Notes: a model not told the origin generated them from the sequence alone. DNA of 64,000 nt from SKKC01 sp046542845 (GCA_046542845.1 JBKHAN010000010.1:5816-69815), one strand, 5' to 3'; positions 7,765-16,901 are shown, counted from the stretch's first letter. Made by a program: numbers and translations.

Positions 7765-9108
7765 ATGGAACACGAGGCAGTCGCACTTACACCGGAACAA
7801 CTGGCAGCACTCGAGACGGAGTTTCTCAGCCGTCCCGAGAACCGGGTGGCCATGAACGCAGTAACCTCAGCCGGTTTTCTCGCTGCGGCGACCGATCGAC
7901 GGATCGCGAGCACGCGGAACCATACGTTCAGCCACCTTGTGCGTACTCCGGCGGTAACCAATCAGAAACAAAGCGGGAGATGCTGGCTGTTCGCGGGCCT
8001 GAACCTCCTGCGACTCGAGGCGCGCGACAGCCTTGGACTTGATCAGTTCGAGCTCTCCCAGAATTACCTTGCATTTTTCGACAAGATGGAAAAAGCCAAC
8101 TTTTTCCTCGCAAACATCGTATCGACTGCCGGGGAACCGGTCGATGGACGTCTGGTGTCCTGGCTGCTCGCTGATCCAGTGCCGGACGCAGGCCAGTGGG
8201 ACATGTTCACCGCGCTCGTGAAGAAGTACGGTGTCGTTCCGAAATCTGTCATGCCCGAGACCTGGCACTCGGGTCGTACCCGCAGCATGAACGAGCTGCT
8301 CGCAGAGCGGTTGCGCTTCGCCGCGTCACAGATACGCGAACGTGTCGCTCGTCAGGCGGCAAGCCGTGACGTCAATACCGTGATCGACCGGGCGCTGGCC
8401 GACGTCTACCGCATACTGGCCACTCACCTCGGTATCCCGCCACGGGATTTCGCGTGGGAGTGGCGTGATGCAAAGGGCGCTTTCTTTCGCGACGGAATCC
8501 TGACCCCCCGGCAATTCTATCAAAAGCACTGTCAACGCGATCTTGAGGAGTACCAGTGCCTGATACACGCACCCGGTCCCGGGCGGCCGTTCGATACCGC
8601 GTACACGGTTGAATACCTGGGCAACGTGGTCGGAGGACCTCCGGTCCTGTACATCAACCTGGAGGTCGACATCCTGAAAAAGGCGGCCATCGACAGCATT
8701 GTGTCGGGCGAGCCGGTCTGGTTCGGCTGCGACGTGGGAAAAGCCCTGCACCGGGAGCTCGGCATGCTTGATATCGAACTGTTCGAGCATGCGCTTCGTG
8801 CCACCGACACCAGCGTATTCACGAAAGCCGATCGGCTCACCTACGGGCACAGTAAAATGACACACGCCATGCTGTTGACCGGTGTCGATCTGGACGAACA
8901 CGGAACCCCCGTGCAGTGGCGAGTAGAAAACAGCTGGGGTGACAAGGTCGGGGACAAAGGGTTCCTCGTCATGAGCGATCGCTGGTTCACCGAGCATGTC
9001 TACGAAGTCGTGGTGCACCGGCGACTCCTCGAGCCTGCGATCTGTGCGATTGCCGAAACACAGCCTGTCGCCCTGCCACCCTGGGACCCCATGGGCGCGC
9101 TCGCCTGA
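7765..9108 (+). CDS. pepC: Aminopeptidase C / bleomycin hydrolase family (peptidase C1B)
   Basis: A 447-residue cytoplasmic cysteine aminopeptidase, the usual length for the family, which forms hexameric barrels that trim peptides. The catalytic triad is visible. Cys73 lies in QKQSGRCWLFAGLN, His367 in YGHSKMTHAMLLTG, and Asn389 in RVENSWGDK. The ATG at 7765 has GGAGGTGG upstream. It is divergent from the tRNA/secE operon and convergent with the photolyase gene, so it is transcribed alone. Confidence 0.95.
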   Translation: MEHEAVALTPEQLAALETEFLSRPENRVAMNAVTSAGFLAAATDRRIASTRNHTFSHLVRTPAVTNQKQSGRCWLFAGLNLLRLEARDSLGLDQFELSQNYLAFFDKMEKANFFLANIVSTAGEPVDGRLVSWLLADPVPDAGQWDMFTALVKKYGVVPKSVMPETWHSGRTRSMNELLAERLRFAASQIRERVARQAASRDVNTVIDRALADVYRILATHLGIPPRDFAWEWRDAKGAFFRDGILTPRQFYQKHCQRDLEEYQCLIHAPGPGRPFDTAYTVEYLGNVVGGPPVLYINLEVDILKKAAIDSIVSGEPVWFGCDVGKALHRELGMLDIELFEHALRATDTSVFTKADRLTYGHSKMTHAMLLTGVDLDEHGTPVQWRVENSWGDKVGDKGFLVMSDRWFTEHVYEVVVHRRLLEPAICAIAETQPVALPPWDPMGALA

Positions 9109-9141
9109 AAAGACCGCATAACGTGCGGCGAACTCCACGAG

Positions 9142-10623
9142 TCAGTTCGTGTCCCCACCGCTCGACGTGTGGATAAAGCGCACAAGGCGGTCGACCTTTT
9201 CAATGTACGCGGGCATATCGCACTTCCGTTTCAGACCCGCCGGAACCATAATGCGCACTTTTCCGAAGATCTCCCGCTCGGTCCACGGACGGTCGTGCAG
9301 ACCGAAAATCCACGCACAGTTCGCGTAGCTCGACGGGTTTCGACCATCGAGAAAGTACTTGTTGTTCAGATGCAGAACTCGTGAAAACGCTTCCTGCGGC
9401 GTGGGCGACCAGAGAATAATCTGCTTGCCCCAGTACATGCGCATGTAGTTGTGCATATACCCGGTCTCACGCATCTCAGTATTTGCGGCATTCCAGTACT
9501 CGTCTTCGGTGCGAGAAGCTTCCAGTTCCTCAAGGCTGTACAGCGGCGCTCGCTCATCGTGCTCGTGAGCACGGAGCGTCTGTCGCGCCCAGTCCGGCAG
9601 CGCATCGTAGGTATCATACTCCGGCTCGTAAAAGCAGTAATTGTATGCCAGCTCCCGGCGCACCAGCAGTTCTTCGTAGAAATCCTCGTACTGGTCTCGA
9701 AGCTCAGAGCCGTAGCTTTTCAGATGCTTCCCGGCTTCCAGAAGCAGGCGAACAGGCGACACCTGCCCGAACTGCAGGTGCATGCTCATGCCACTCGAAT
9801 CGTCGGTATGAGGCTGGTTGCGATTGTCGGAGTAGTAGACAAGCCGGTCGTCGAGAAACGCTTCAAAGCGTGAACGAGCGTGTTCGGGCCCGCCGGGATA
9901 CAGACGGGTGACCGGGTGGACAGACGTATCGACGGACAGCGTCGCGACGAGGTCGTCGATGTTGTCGAGATCGGATTCCGTGTGCGAGGCGTTCGGGGGT
10001 GAATCTCGCCGGGCAAGGCCTTCATCGGCGTTCAGCCTGGTACTGGACGACCAGGGTACTCGCGGCGTGAGGTTCCCGGGGTCCTTGAGGAACTCATCGA
10101 CCTGGCGGTGGAGCCGGGGCCGGATCGTTCGGGCTGCAAACTCCCGCTTATCGGAGGCTCGTCTGACGGGAACAATCAACTCCGAGTCGACCTCGTACAC
10201 CGGACACCCCGCCTCGCGGGCGAACCGGGCACGCCAGGAACGCGTATGCCTGAGGTATGCCCCGTCGGTCACCGCAAGGGCCGCGTCTCCGGCATACGCC
10301 GAAGCGACCTCCGCGGGGTTGCCGCTCCGCAGGCGGAAGCCGAACCCCTGGGTACGAAGGTGCCTCGCCGTCTGCGCCAGCCCCTCGAGCATGAAGCGAT
10401 AGTGGCGCAGGTTCGCGTCGGGATAGTCAGACATGAGGCCGAAACACACCAGCACGGGAAGCTTCAGATCGTTTGCACGCTCAACGGCAAAATCAAGCGC
10501 AGGATTGTCCCACGGCCGCTGTGCCGCCTGCATCCAGTACAGGACGTACTGCGCCCGTTCCCGCGGCTTCCCGTCGACGTGCGGTATGACCCGGTCCGGA
10601 TGCACCGCCATATCAGATGACAA
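9142..10623 (-). CDS. phr: Class II CPD photolyase
   Basis: A 493-residue class II deoxyribodipyrimidine photolyase, which uses FADH- and blue light to split cyclobutane pyrimidine dimers. The N-terminal Rossmann domain begins RAQYVLYWMQAAQRPWDN, typical of class II. The FAD/DNA-binding region contains YMHNYMRMYWGKQIILW and LDGRNPSSYANCAWIFGLHD (about residues 385-450). The reading starts at a TTG with a GAAGG ribosome site that overlaps the aminopeptidase stop. An ATG four codons later (10611) lacks a well-spaced site. The two genes form an overlapping pair. Confidence 0.93.
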   Translation of the reverse strand: MSSDMAVHPDRVIPHVDGKPRERAQYVLYWMQAAQRPWDNPALDFAVERANDLKLPVLVCFGLMSDYPDANLRHYRFMLEGLAQTARHLRTQGFGFRLRSGNPAEVASAYAGDAALAVTDGAYLRHTRSWRARFAREAGCPVYEVDSELIVPVRRASDKREFAARTIRPRLHRQVDEFLKDPGNLTPRVPWSSSTRLNADEGLARRDSPPNASHTESDLDNIDDLVATLSVDTSVHPVTRLYPGGPEHARSRFEAFLDDRLVYYSDNRNQPHTDDSSGMSMHLQFGQVSPVRLLLEAGKHLKSYGSELRDQYEDFYEELLVRRELAYNYCFYEPEYDTYDALPDWARQTLRAHEHDERAPLYSLEELEASRTEDEYWNAANTEMRETGYMHNYMRMYWGKQIILWSPTPQEAFSRVLHLNNKYFLDGRNPSSYANCAWIFGLHDRPWTEREIFGKVRIMVPAGLKRKCDMPAYIEKVDRLVRFIHTSSGGDTN

Positions 10624-11842
10624 ATCGGCCTTCGCGCATGACAGGAAACGACCCGCCGTCGAATGTCGTCGCGTCCACGTTCAGATCACTGCTTCCAATC
10701 ATGAAGTCGGTGTGCAACGTGGACTGATTCGCCCCGACTTCCGCGTACTCTTCGTTCGACATACCCGTCCCGCCTTCCACACAGGTCGGGTAGCTCGATC
10801 CCAGCGCCAGGTGGCAGGCCGCGTTTTCATCGTACAGGATATTATAGAAGACCGTATTCGACTGAAATACGGGACTCCCGGAATCGACGAGTGCAATCTC
10901 ACCGAGATAACGGGCATTCGGATCAATCTCGAAATACCTCTCAAGCGTATCGGATCCCGCTTCGGCCCCGAAAGCCTCGACACGGCCGTCGACAAACTCA
11001 AACCATGCACCTGTGACGATTCTTCCGAGAACCATAACGGGCCTGGTGACCACGGCTTTCCCACGGGTGCCGGTTTTTCTTGGCGTCGTAAACACCTCCT
11101 CCGTGGGAACATTCGGCAGGAACAGACGTCCCGAAGGCTTTCGTGCGCCGCCTCCAACCCACACGCTCGACTCCAGCAGTTCTACCCGCAGATCGGTCCC
11201 CGTACTCTGAAAATGGAGCTCCCGCACATGTCGCTGCGTAAGAAGCCGCGCTCGTTCCTGTAACCGTGAAGCGTGTTCCTTCCATGCGTCACCGGGGTTA
11301 TCCTGATCGAGCCTCAGTATCGGCACAAGGACGTCCCAGAGCCGTTCTACACCCTCCGGGCCCGCGTCGCGTCCGAAGACCTTCCCTGCCCAGCCCTGCG
11401 TCGGCACCGCCGCGACACACCACGCGAAGCGGTCACTCTGGAGCGCCTCCCGGAACGGCTTCAGAGCTTCTGCCTGAGCCTTGCCGATAATCGCGTTCCT
11501 GCCGGCGTCGACACGTTCGAGCAGATCGGGGAACTCCGGGCCGACCAGTGAAAGCAGACACCAGCTGCCGTCGGTGAACGTCATGTACTCATCCCTGAGG
11601 AAGTCGGGGACATAGGAAAGAGAGTCCGGTTCGGCGTAGTCTACCCGTGCCTTATGAATGCGGGGATCGCCTGCCATGACATGGACATAGGCTGCACCGG
11701 CACGATACGCCCGCTCGGCGACCGACAGTACAAAGTCCCGGTGCGCCGGTTCGGAACGGATCGCAAGCTTGTTTCCTGGTTGGAGATCGAGTGCTGTCAG
11801 CAACAGATCGATATAACGACGTGTTCGTGTTTCCGCATCCAT
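10613..11842 (-). CDS. Aminopeptidase, M29 family (AmpS/PepS-like)
   Basis: A 409-residue metallo-aminopeptidase of the thermophilic M29 family. The dinuclear metal-site segments are present in order: LPNVPTEEVFTTP, LGEIALVDSGSP, ILYDENAACHLALG and LHTDFMIGS. These supply the Glu, Glu, His and His/Asp ligands known for the family. The ATG at 11842 has GGAAAGG upstream; an in-frame GTG four codons earlier has no ribosome site. It overlaps the photolyase gene by a few bases and is divergent from the methyltransferase. The role is probably cytoplasmic peptide turnover. Confidence 0.92.
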   Translation of the reverse strand: MDAETRTRRYIDLLLTALDLQPGNKLAIRSEPAHRDFVLSVAERAYRAGAAYVHVMAGDPRIHKARVDYAEPDSLSYVPDFLRDEYMTFTDGSWCLLSLVGPEFPDLLERVDAGRNAIIGKAQAEALKPFREALQSDRFAWCVAAVPTQGWAGKVFGRDAGPEGVERLWDVLVPILRLDQDNPGDAWKEHASRLQERARLLTQRHVRELHFQSTGTDLRVELLESSVWVGGGARKPSGRLFLPNVPTEEVFTTPRKTGTRGKAVVTRPVMVLGRIVTGAWFEFVDGRVEAFGAEAGSDTLERYFEIDPNARYLGEIALVDSGSPVFQSNTVFYNILYDENAACHLALGSSYPTCVEGGTGMSNEEYAEVGANQSTLHTDFMIGSSDLNVDATTFDGGSFPVMREGRFVI

Positions 11843-11914
11843 GGACCTTTCCACCTTGTATCGGGAAAATGTGACCTGCAGATACTACTACCGAGTGTAC
11901 GAGCGGGCAACCGG

Positions 11915-12592
11915 ATGAAGCAAAACAGCATGATGTGTCCACTGTGCGAGGGATACTGCGAGTCGCGATACCAGCCGCGTATGGATCGACGCTACCTCTG
12001 GTGCAGCGAATGCGACCTGATACACGTCCCGGCATCGGACCACGTGAATCTCGATACTGAACGTAAACGATATCTGAGCCACAACAACAGCCGTAATGAG
12101 CCGGGATACACACGAGTCCTCCACAGCGTCATTCTCGCAGCAGAAGCTGTCACCGACAAAAGCAGTTTCGACCTTCTGGACTTCGGCTGCGGATACGCGC
12201 CTGTGCTCGGAGAGCTGGCACAGGAGAAAGGACATCGTGTTACCAACTATGACCCGATTTTTTTCCCGCAACCGGATGCGCTGAAACAGGAATACGACGT
12301 CGTCACTGCCTGCGAGGTAGCCGAACACGCGCGGGACCCCGTTCTGTTCTGGGAGCGACTCGCTTCCGTGGTGGCACCCGGGGGGACCCTTGTCGTTCGA
12401 AGCAGTTTGCATCCATCGGCCTGGGACGAATTTCTGCGGTTCTGGTACACCTTCGACATGACACACGTAACGTTTTACAGCCGGGTCTGCGTAGAATACG
12501 CAGCACGTAGGTTCGGTTTTGAACCATGTTCGATCGACGATCCGATCTGGGTCATGAAGAAGCGCAGTTCTGCCTGTCGGGAACCGTATTAA
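11915..12592 (+). CDS. SAM-dependent methyltransferase with N-terminal zinc ribbon
   Basis: A 225-residue class I methyltransferase. The N terminus carries a CPLC...CSEC zinc-ribbon-like pair (about residues 8-35). The SAM-binding motif is DLLDFGCGYAPVL, followed by VVTACEVAEHARDP and a post-motif APGGTLVVRS. Its target is unknown; the ribbon and the 3-demethylubiquinone-type core do not settle it. The ATG at 11915 has only a weak purine-rich site; another ATG lies five codons on. Its TAA stop shares four bases with the stop of the convergent gene. Confidence 0.8.
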   Translation: MKQNSMMCPLCEGYCESRYQPRMDRRYLWCSECDLIHVPASDHVNLDTERKRYLSHNNSRNEPGYTRVLHSVILAAEAVTDKSSFDLLDFGCGYAPVLGELAQEKGHRVTNYDPIFFPQPDALKQEYDVVTACEVAEHARDPVLFWERLASVVAPGGTLVVRSSLHPSAWDEFLRFWYTFDMTHVTFYSRVCVEYAARRFGFEPCSIDDPIWVMKKRSSACREPY

Positions 12593-13104
12593 AAGCGGTA
12601 GCGCACGCCGATACCGCCTTCCAGACTGAAACCGGTCTCCGGAAAAACAGTTAAAGCCGGTGCAACCTCAAAAAACAGATCCAGGGGTACATCGGTGGGC
12701 AGGAAGCTGACTCCAAGCGGCACCCGCACGGCAGCGCCGGCCCCGGGTTCTGAATCCTCGCTCCCCTGCCCGCCTGAGCGAACGCGAAAATGGCCTCCGA
12801 CGCCCGCGTATAATGGCAGACGGTCCGGTGCTACATCGAACATCTCAAAGAAATGTGTGAGATAGTCGGCATTTACATAAAAGGCACCTTCGTCGGTAAA
12901 CGACCACGCCAGCGCAATATCGACCGCGGAGATGTCGCCCAACCACAGCTTGACACTGATTCCGGTCGGCTCCCCGAGAATTATACCGGCGCTGACCGAA
13001 TCAACATCCTCACGAGAAACCTGCGCCGAGGCGACCCGCGCCGATAGGGTCACCGCGCAGAAGAGAAGCACGATTGCACGTATTCGCTGCGTTGAGTTTG
13101 TCAT
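12589..13104 (-). CDS. Small outer-membrane beta-barrel candidate
   Basis: A 171-residue exported protein. The signal peptide is MTNSTQRIRAIVLLFCAVTL with likely cleavage after ASA. The mature part alternates polar and hydrophobic residues in short strands (GISVKLWLGD, AVDIALAWSF, LYAGVGGHFRV) and ends on an aromatic residue, GIGVRYRF. Both features fit an outer-membrane barrel. I do not recognise a named family. It starts two bases after the DHH-like gene, so it is co-transcribed with it. Confidence 0.7.
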   Translation of the reverse strand: MTNSTQRIRAIVLLFCAVTLSARVASAQVSREDVDSVSAGIILGEPTGISVKLWLGDISAVDIALAWSFTDEGAFYVNADYLTHFFEMFDVAPDRLPLYAGVGGHFRVRSGGQGSEDSEPGAGAAVRVPLGVSFLPTDVPLDLFFEVAPALTVFPETGFSLEGGIGVRYRF

Positions 13105-13106
13105 AG

Positions 13107-14093
13107 CTACAATATACCCCGAATTTTTTCCTGACTCACCTCTTCGGTGAGTAAACGCATCACAAGCTCCTGCTTTGTCTGTTCGGCCAATTCGGACTCG
13201 ACCTGACACGAACCCGAATCAGCAGTCCCTCCGCCACCGTATTGCAGCATCAAGGCACCAATGTTCAGCGAGCAGGTTCGGTTGAAAATGCTTTTCCCGG
13301 CGGTAAATACCGCGACTGAACGTTCAAAGCCCCACGAAAACTGCAAACTGGTGTTCACCTGCGGAAACAAGGCGTATTTTACGAAACGGTTACCAGCCGC
13401 CACCGAAGGCTCCTCCGACCAGTCGACAAACAGCACGCTGCCTATGATGGTGCTGCAACGCATGAGTTGTTCCTCGTATACCGTCTTGTGGCTGTTGTAG
13501 ACGTCCACACGCTCCCGCACGTCCGGCAAATCCAGCAGTTCGTCGATGTCGGAGGTCTCGGTCATATGATCGATAAGGTCGAGCATGAGCCGTCGGTTGG
13601 AAATGCGAAACCCGCGATGCCGTCCGAGTCCGCTGCGCGGATCGAGAATAAACGCAAGCAGCGACCATCCCGCGGGATTCAGTACCTCTTCCATGGTGTA
13701 GGTCCGCGAAACAGCACGATCTGCCGCTTCGACCATGGGTGCAAGCGAATCGGCGTTTTCGAAGTGTTCGCGGAAATGGCGAAAAATCACCTCCGCGTTA
13801 CTCGAGGCCGAGGGGTCGAGGACATGCTGGTCGTTTTCGCCCGATACCAGCCCTGCTACTCGCTCGTGATTGAAGACAAGGCGAACCGCGTCGCGGTAGG
13901 GAAACCCGGCGAGGATGTCGTGAGGGTTCAACTGCACGAGATCGTCGGCGACATCGCGGGGGTGGACAAACTGCGTTTCGGCGATCATGCCCAGTCTGCG
14001 TAAAAGTACGGCGCACACGAGTCCGTCAAAGTCTTCTTCGGTGACGAGCCGCTCGGTACCGGGGTTCGATGTGTCCGGGCTGTTGTTGGTCAC
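13107..14093 (-). CDS. DHH-family phosphoesterase-like protein with altered motifs
   Basis: A 328-residue protein of the exopolyphosphatase-like DHH/DHHA1 group. The first motif reads VTEEDFDGLVCAVLL (about residues 17-31), where classical members have His-X-Asp-X-Asp-Gly. The DHH box appears as VFNHE. Near residue 290 the DHHA1 GGGGH-like loop is YGGGGTADSGSC. The fold assignment is fairly safe, but hydrolytic activity is uncertain because several metal ligands differ. It heads a two-gene operon with the barrel candidate. Confidence 0.7.
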   Translation of the reverse strand: MTNNSPDTSNPGTERLVTEEDFDGLVCAVLLRRLGMIAETQFVHPRDVADDLVQLNPHDILAGFPYRDAVRLVFNHERVAGLVSGENDQHVLDPSASSNAEVIFRHFREHFENADSLAPMVEAADRAVSRTYTMEEVLNPAGWSLLAFILDPRSGLGRHRGFRISNRRLMLDLIDHMTETSDIDELLDLPDVRERVDVYNSHKTVYEEQLMRCSTIIGSVLFVDWSEEPSVAAGNRFVKYALFPQVNTSLQFSWGFERSVAVFTAGKSIFNRTCSLNIGALMLQYGGGGTADSGSCQVESELAEQTKQELVMRLLTEEVSQEKIRGIL

Positions 14094-14136
14094 GTGCTAA
14101 CCGTACCCGAAGGCCGGGGCATACGCAACCTGTATG

Positions 14137-14284
14137 TACTGTCCGCGACCCTGGTGTTTCAATTCGCCTAACTCTCGGTACTCAGTTCGTTTACGCTGCC
14201 TCTGCCCGGATATCGCGTGTGTGAGCCGACAGAGCCGTTAAGGCACGCAAATAAAAGGGGTTACACGAGCATCAACACCAGGGT
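14137..14284. repeat. Intergenic inverted-repeat element upstream of glk
   Basis: Within the 226-base gap between the DHH-like gene and glk, ACCCTGGTGTT (14148-14158) and its perfect complement AACACCAGGGT (14274-14284) face each other 115 bases apart. The left arm with its flank, TACTGTCCGCGACCCTGGTG (14137-14156), recurs with one change at 63957-63976. The size and arrangement resemble a miniature inverted-repeat or REP-like element, but no target duplication is visible. Confidence 0.4.
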
Positions 14285-14319
14285 TGTAGACACTAAGCGA
14301 GGCCGATAGGATAGGCGAC

Positions 14320-15387
14320 ATGTCTCAACCAACCACTTCCTCATGGCTTGTGTGCGACGCCGGAGGAACCAACTGCACGTTCGCCCTCGTCGGTCATCGG
14401 GGCGGTTCGTTCACCATTCTCGCACGCTCCCGCTATGCTTCGCGCTCCATTACCGACTTCACCGCTGTAATGATCGAGGCAAGCGAGTCGTTGCTCACCC
14501 AGACGCGCGCCGACGCGATTTCGGGAGCCTGCATAAGCGCAGCGGGGCCCGTTCACGACGGGCGGGTGACCCTCACGAACACGAACTGGTCCATCGACGA
14601 GGCGAAGGTCAGCGAGGGGCTCGGAGTGCCGACACACCTTGTGAACGACCTCACCGCGATCGGCTACGGCCTGCCGCTGATTAACCGGACAAACCACGAC
14701 GAGTGCGTGAGCGTCTGGAGACCCGAGTCATCGGGACAGTCGGTGTCCGCTGTCGGCCCCGACGTCTCGGTCCAGGCTGTCGCGGCGGCGGGAACCGGAC
14801 TCGGCGTTGCGATCGTGTGCGAACAGAGCGATGGTGCTATGACGGTGCTGCCTTCCGAGGGAGGACACTCGGACCTGACCGGGTTCGACGACGAAACGAA
14901 GGCATTCCAGCGCTTCGTAGAGGCGTCGGTAAGCGAGCGCCCCGACGCCGAGCTGTATGCAAGTGGAAAGGGCCTGCGGTACGCTGCCTCGTTTCTGATT
15001 TCGGAAGGACGTTTCCGGGAGGGGGCCGTGCAGGAGATACTCAAAGTGGACGCAGCGGAGTACCCCGCTCTTGTGTCCCGTCACGCGTCCTCACACCCGG
15101 ACGCAGCGCAGGCGATGCGGCTGTTCGCCAAAATGTACGGCCGCTTTGTCGCAGGACTGGCGCTTACGGTTCTTCCCTACGGGGGACTTTTTCTTGCCGG
15201 AGGAGTCACCGCGCGCAACCTGGATGCGATTATCGGAAGCGGATTTCTTGAGGGATACTTCAGTCACCCACATGAAAGCATGCAGTCTTCTCTCCGGCGC
15301 GTACCGGTGTACGCGCTTCGTGACTACGATATCTCGCTGCTCGGCGCGGCTCACGCGGCTTACGCAGCAAAGGAGAAACGATGGTGA
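14320..15387 (+). CDS. glk: Glucokinase (bacterial Glk family)
   Basis: A 355-residue ATP-dependent glucokinase that makes glucose 6-phosphate in the cytoplasm. The phosphate-1 motif is VCDAGGTNCTFAL. The sugar-binding block is LVNDLTAIGYG, the adenosine-side loop is AAAGTGLGVA, and the Glk signature PSEGGHSDLTG follows. C-terminal LFLAGGVTARN completes the fold. It overlaps the UDPGP-family gene by seven bases, which suggests glucose is fed to nucleotide-sugar synthesis (via phosphoglucomutase encoded elsewhere). AGGATAGG precedes the ATG. Confidence 0.92.
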   Translation: MSQPTTSSWLVCDAGGTNCTFALVGHRGGSFTILARSRYASRSITDFTAVMIEASESLLTQTRADAISGACISAAGPVHDGRVTLTNTNWSIDEAKVSEGLGVPTHLVNDLTAIGYGLPLINRTNHDECVSVWRPESSGQSVSAVGPDVSVQAVAAAGTGLGVAIVCEQSDGAMTVLPSEGGHSDLTGFDDETKAFQRFVEASVSERPDAELYASGKGLRYAASFLISEGRFREGAVQEILKVDAAEYPALVSRHASSHPDAAQAMRLFAKMYGRFVAGLALTVLPYGGLFLAGGVTARNLDAIIGSGFLEGYFSHPHESMQSSLRRVPVYALRDYDISLLGAAHAAYAAKEKRW

Positions 15388-16901
15388 TACGCGATGAAAT
15401 ACGACGCGACATGGAATCTCGCGATATAGACGTGGAGTTGAGCCTGTCCTTACTGGAACGCATCAACTCGGGGCCTTCACAAGCGGAGCAGTCCGTGCAG
15501 GCAGATCGCATACCTGAGGTTGACGGTGAACGGGTCGTCGATACGACGTCCGAACTCAGTTTCACCGGAGATGCCCGTGAACTGGCGGCACGGCTCGCTG
15601 ACCTCGATATCTCAGGCGAAGCCGTCGGTATGGAACTGCCCGCCTCCGGTTCGGTCACCCTGACACCGGATTTGTTGCACGCTCTCGGTATGAGCATGAT
15701 TCCGCAGGTTGCATACGGCGTCCTCAATGGCGGGTCGGCTACCAGCTATGCCGACCGGACAAAAAATGAAAGCTTGAACAAGGCGCTCTTCAGGCTATAC
15801 GAACCGCTGCTCGAGACAGTAGGCGAACAGGTGCGAGGAAAAGCGAAGGGTCTGACACCCGCTTTGTTCGACAAGGACGGAACGCCTGGTGCGAGTTTCC
15901 TCGAGCTGAAAATGCGGCATCTCCTGCTCCTGATCTCAGAGAGCATTCGACGGACCGGGAGGCGTCTGCCTGCCGATCACGCACCGATGTTTCAGATGAC
16001 AAGCGTGCACAACGATGAAGAGGTAGCGCGCGCGTATCGTACCTACCGCACGTCCTCCCTGCTCCAGGGGCTGATTAACGACACAGGCGTCGATATCACG
16101 CAGGTTCGTACCGGCGTGCAGCCAATGATCTGCGCGTATACTCATTCGGATGAGGGGATGCCGCGAGGAGTGTTTTCCAGCGCGTTCGGCGAAACCGACC
16201 GCACGCTGCCACTCCCCGGAGGGCACGGCCAGAGTTTCGGCGTTCTTAAGTCTGTTTTTCGCGAGATGCGTTCAATCGGGTTTCGATTCGCATATATGGG
16301 AAACGTCGACAACCTGGGGTACACGGTCGATCCTGCATCTCTCGCCTATTTTGCCCTGAGCGGCCGTCCGGCAGCCTTTGAGTTCTCCTACAAGACACCG
16401 GTCGACGTGAAGGGCGGTGTACTCGTCGAAGACAGCTCACACCGGTTCAACTGTGGGGATATCGGACCGGCGGTTTCGAAAAGTTATATCGAGGAAACCG
16501 AGCGTGCGGGCACGCCTATCCTTTTTAACTGCGCGACTGGTCTGTTCGACCTGGAATGGCTGGTCAGCCGAATCGAACAGATCGAAGCGGACCTTCCGCT
16601 TCGAGTATCTGATCAGGACAAAGACGCGGGGCGCTACTCACAAGCCGAACAGGTAACCTGGGAGGTCATCGGCATGATAGACAGGCCTCTGATTTTCGCG
16701 GTCGACAAATACAAAAGGTTTCTCGCTGCGAAACTGCTGAGCGAGAGCTTCATGACGAATGGAATCGGGCTCGACGACCCTCGTTTCCCCGTGGACGACC
16801 GTCCCGAGTACGATCTGAAAGCGACAGCACAGAACCTGAACTCCGGTCTGCAGAGCCTTCTGCGCGACGTGTACCGCTGGCCGATCAGCGGCTCAGCGTG
16901 A
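15381..16901 (+). CDS. UDPGP-family nucleotidyltransferase (UTP--glucose-1-phosphate uridylyltransferase-like)
   Basis: A 506-residue member of the eukaryote-type UDP-glucose/UDP-N-acetylhexosamine pyrophosphorylase family. Supporting blocks are the nucleotide loop VLNGGSATSYAD (near residue 115), then YMGNVDNLGYTVDP (near 305) and the FEFSYKTPVDVKGG strand that follows. The glycine loop is unusual; the classical form is GGxGTRLG. The likely reaction is UTP plus glucose 1-phosphate to UDP-glucose, but the sugar is not certain. A GGAG site inside the end of glk precedes the ATG. The 3' end overlaps convergent folB by 17 bases. Confidence 0.8.
   Translation: MVIRDEIRRDMESRDIDVELSLSLLERINSGPSQAEQSVQADRIPEVDGERVVDTTSELSFTGDARELAARLADLDISGEAVGMELPASGSVTLTPDLLHALGMSMIPQVAYGVLNGGSATSYADRTKNESLNKALFRLYEPLLETVGEQVRGKAKGLTPALFDKDGTPGASFLELKMRHLLLLISESIRRTGRRLPADHAPMFQMTSVHNDEEVARAYRTYRTSSLLQGLINDTGVDITQVRTGVQPMICAYTHSDEGMPRGVFSSAFGETDRTLPLPGGHGQSFGVLKSVFREMRSIGFRFAYMGNVDNLGYTVDPASLAYFALSGRPAAFEFSYKTPVDVKGGVLVEDSSHRFNCGDIGPAVSKSYIEETERAGTPILFNCATGLFDLEWLVSRIEQIEADLPLRVSDQDKDAGRYSQAEQVTWEVIGMIDRPLIFAVDKYKRFLAAKLLSESFMTNGIGLDDPRFPVDDRPEYDLKATAQNLNSGLQSLLRDVYRWPISGSA

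Noticed and set aside
9114..9128. CCGCA/TGCGG hairpin between pepC and the photolyase gene as a terminator
   Set aside because: Only five base pairs and no T-tract on either strand.
11654..11914. Longer form of the zinc-ribbon methyltransferase
   Set aside because: The extra 87 codons overlap the M29 aminopeptidase on the other strand and do not resemble methyltransferases.
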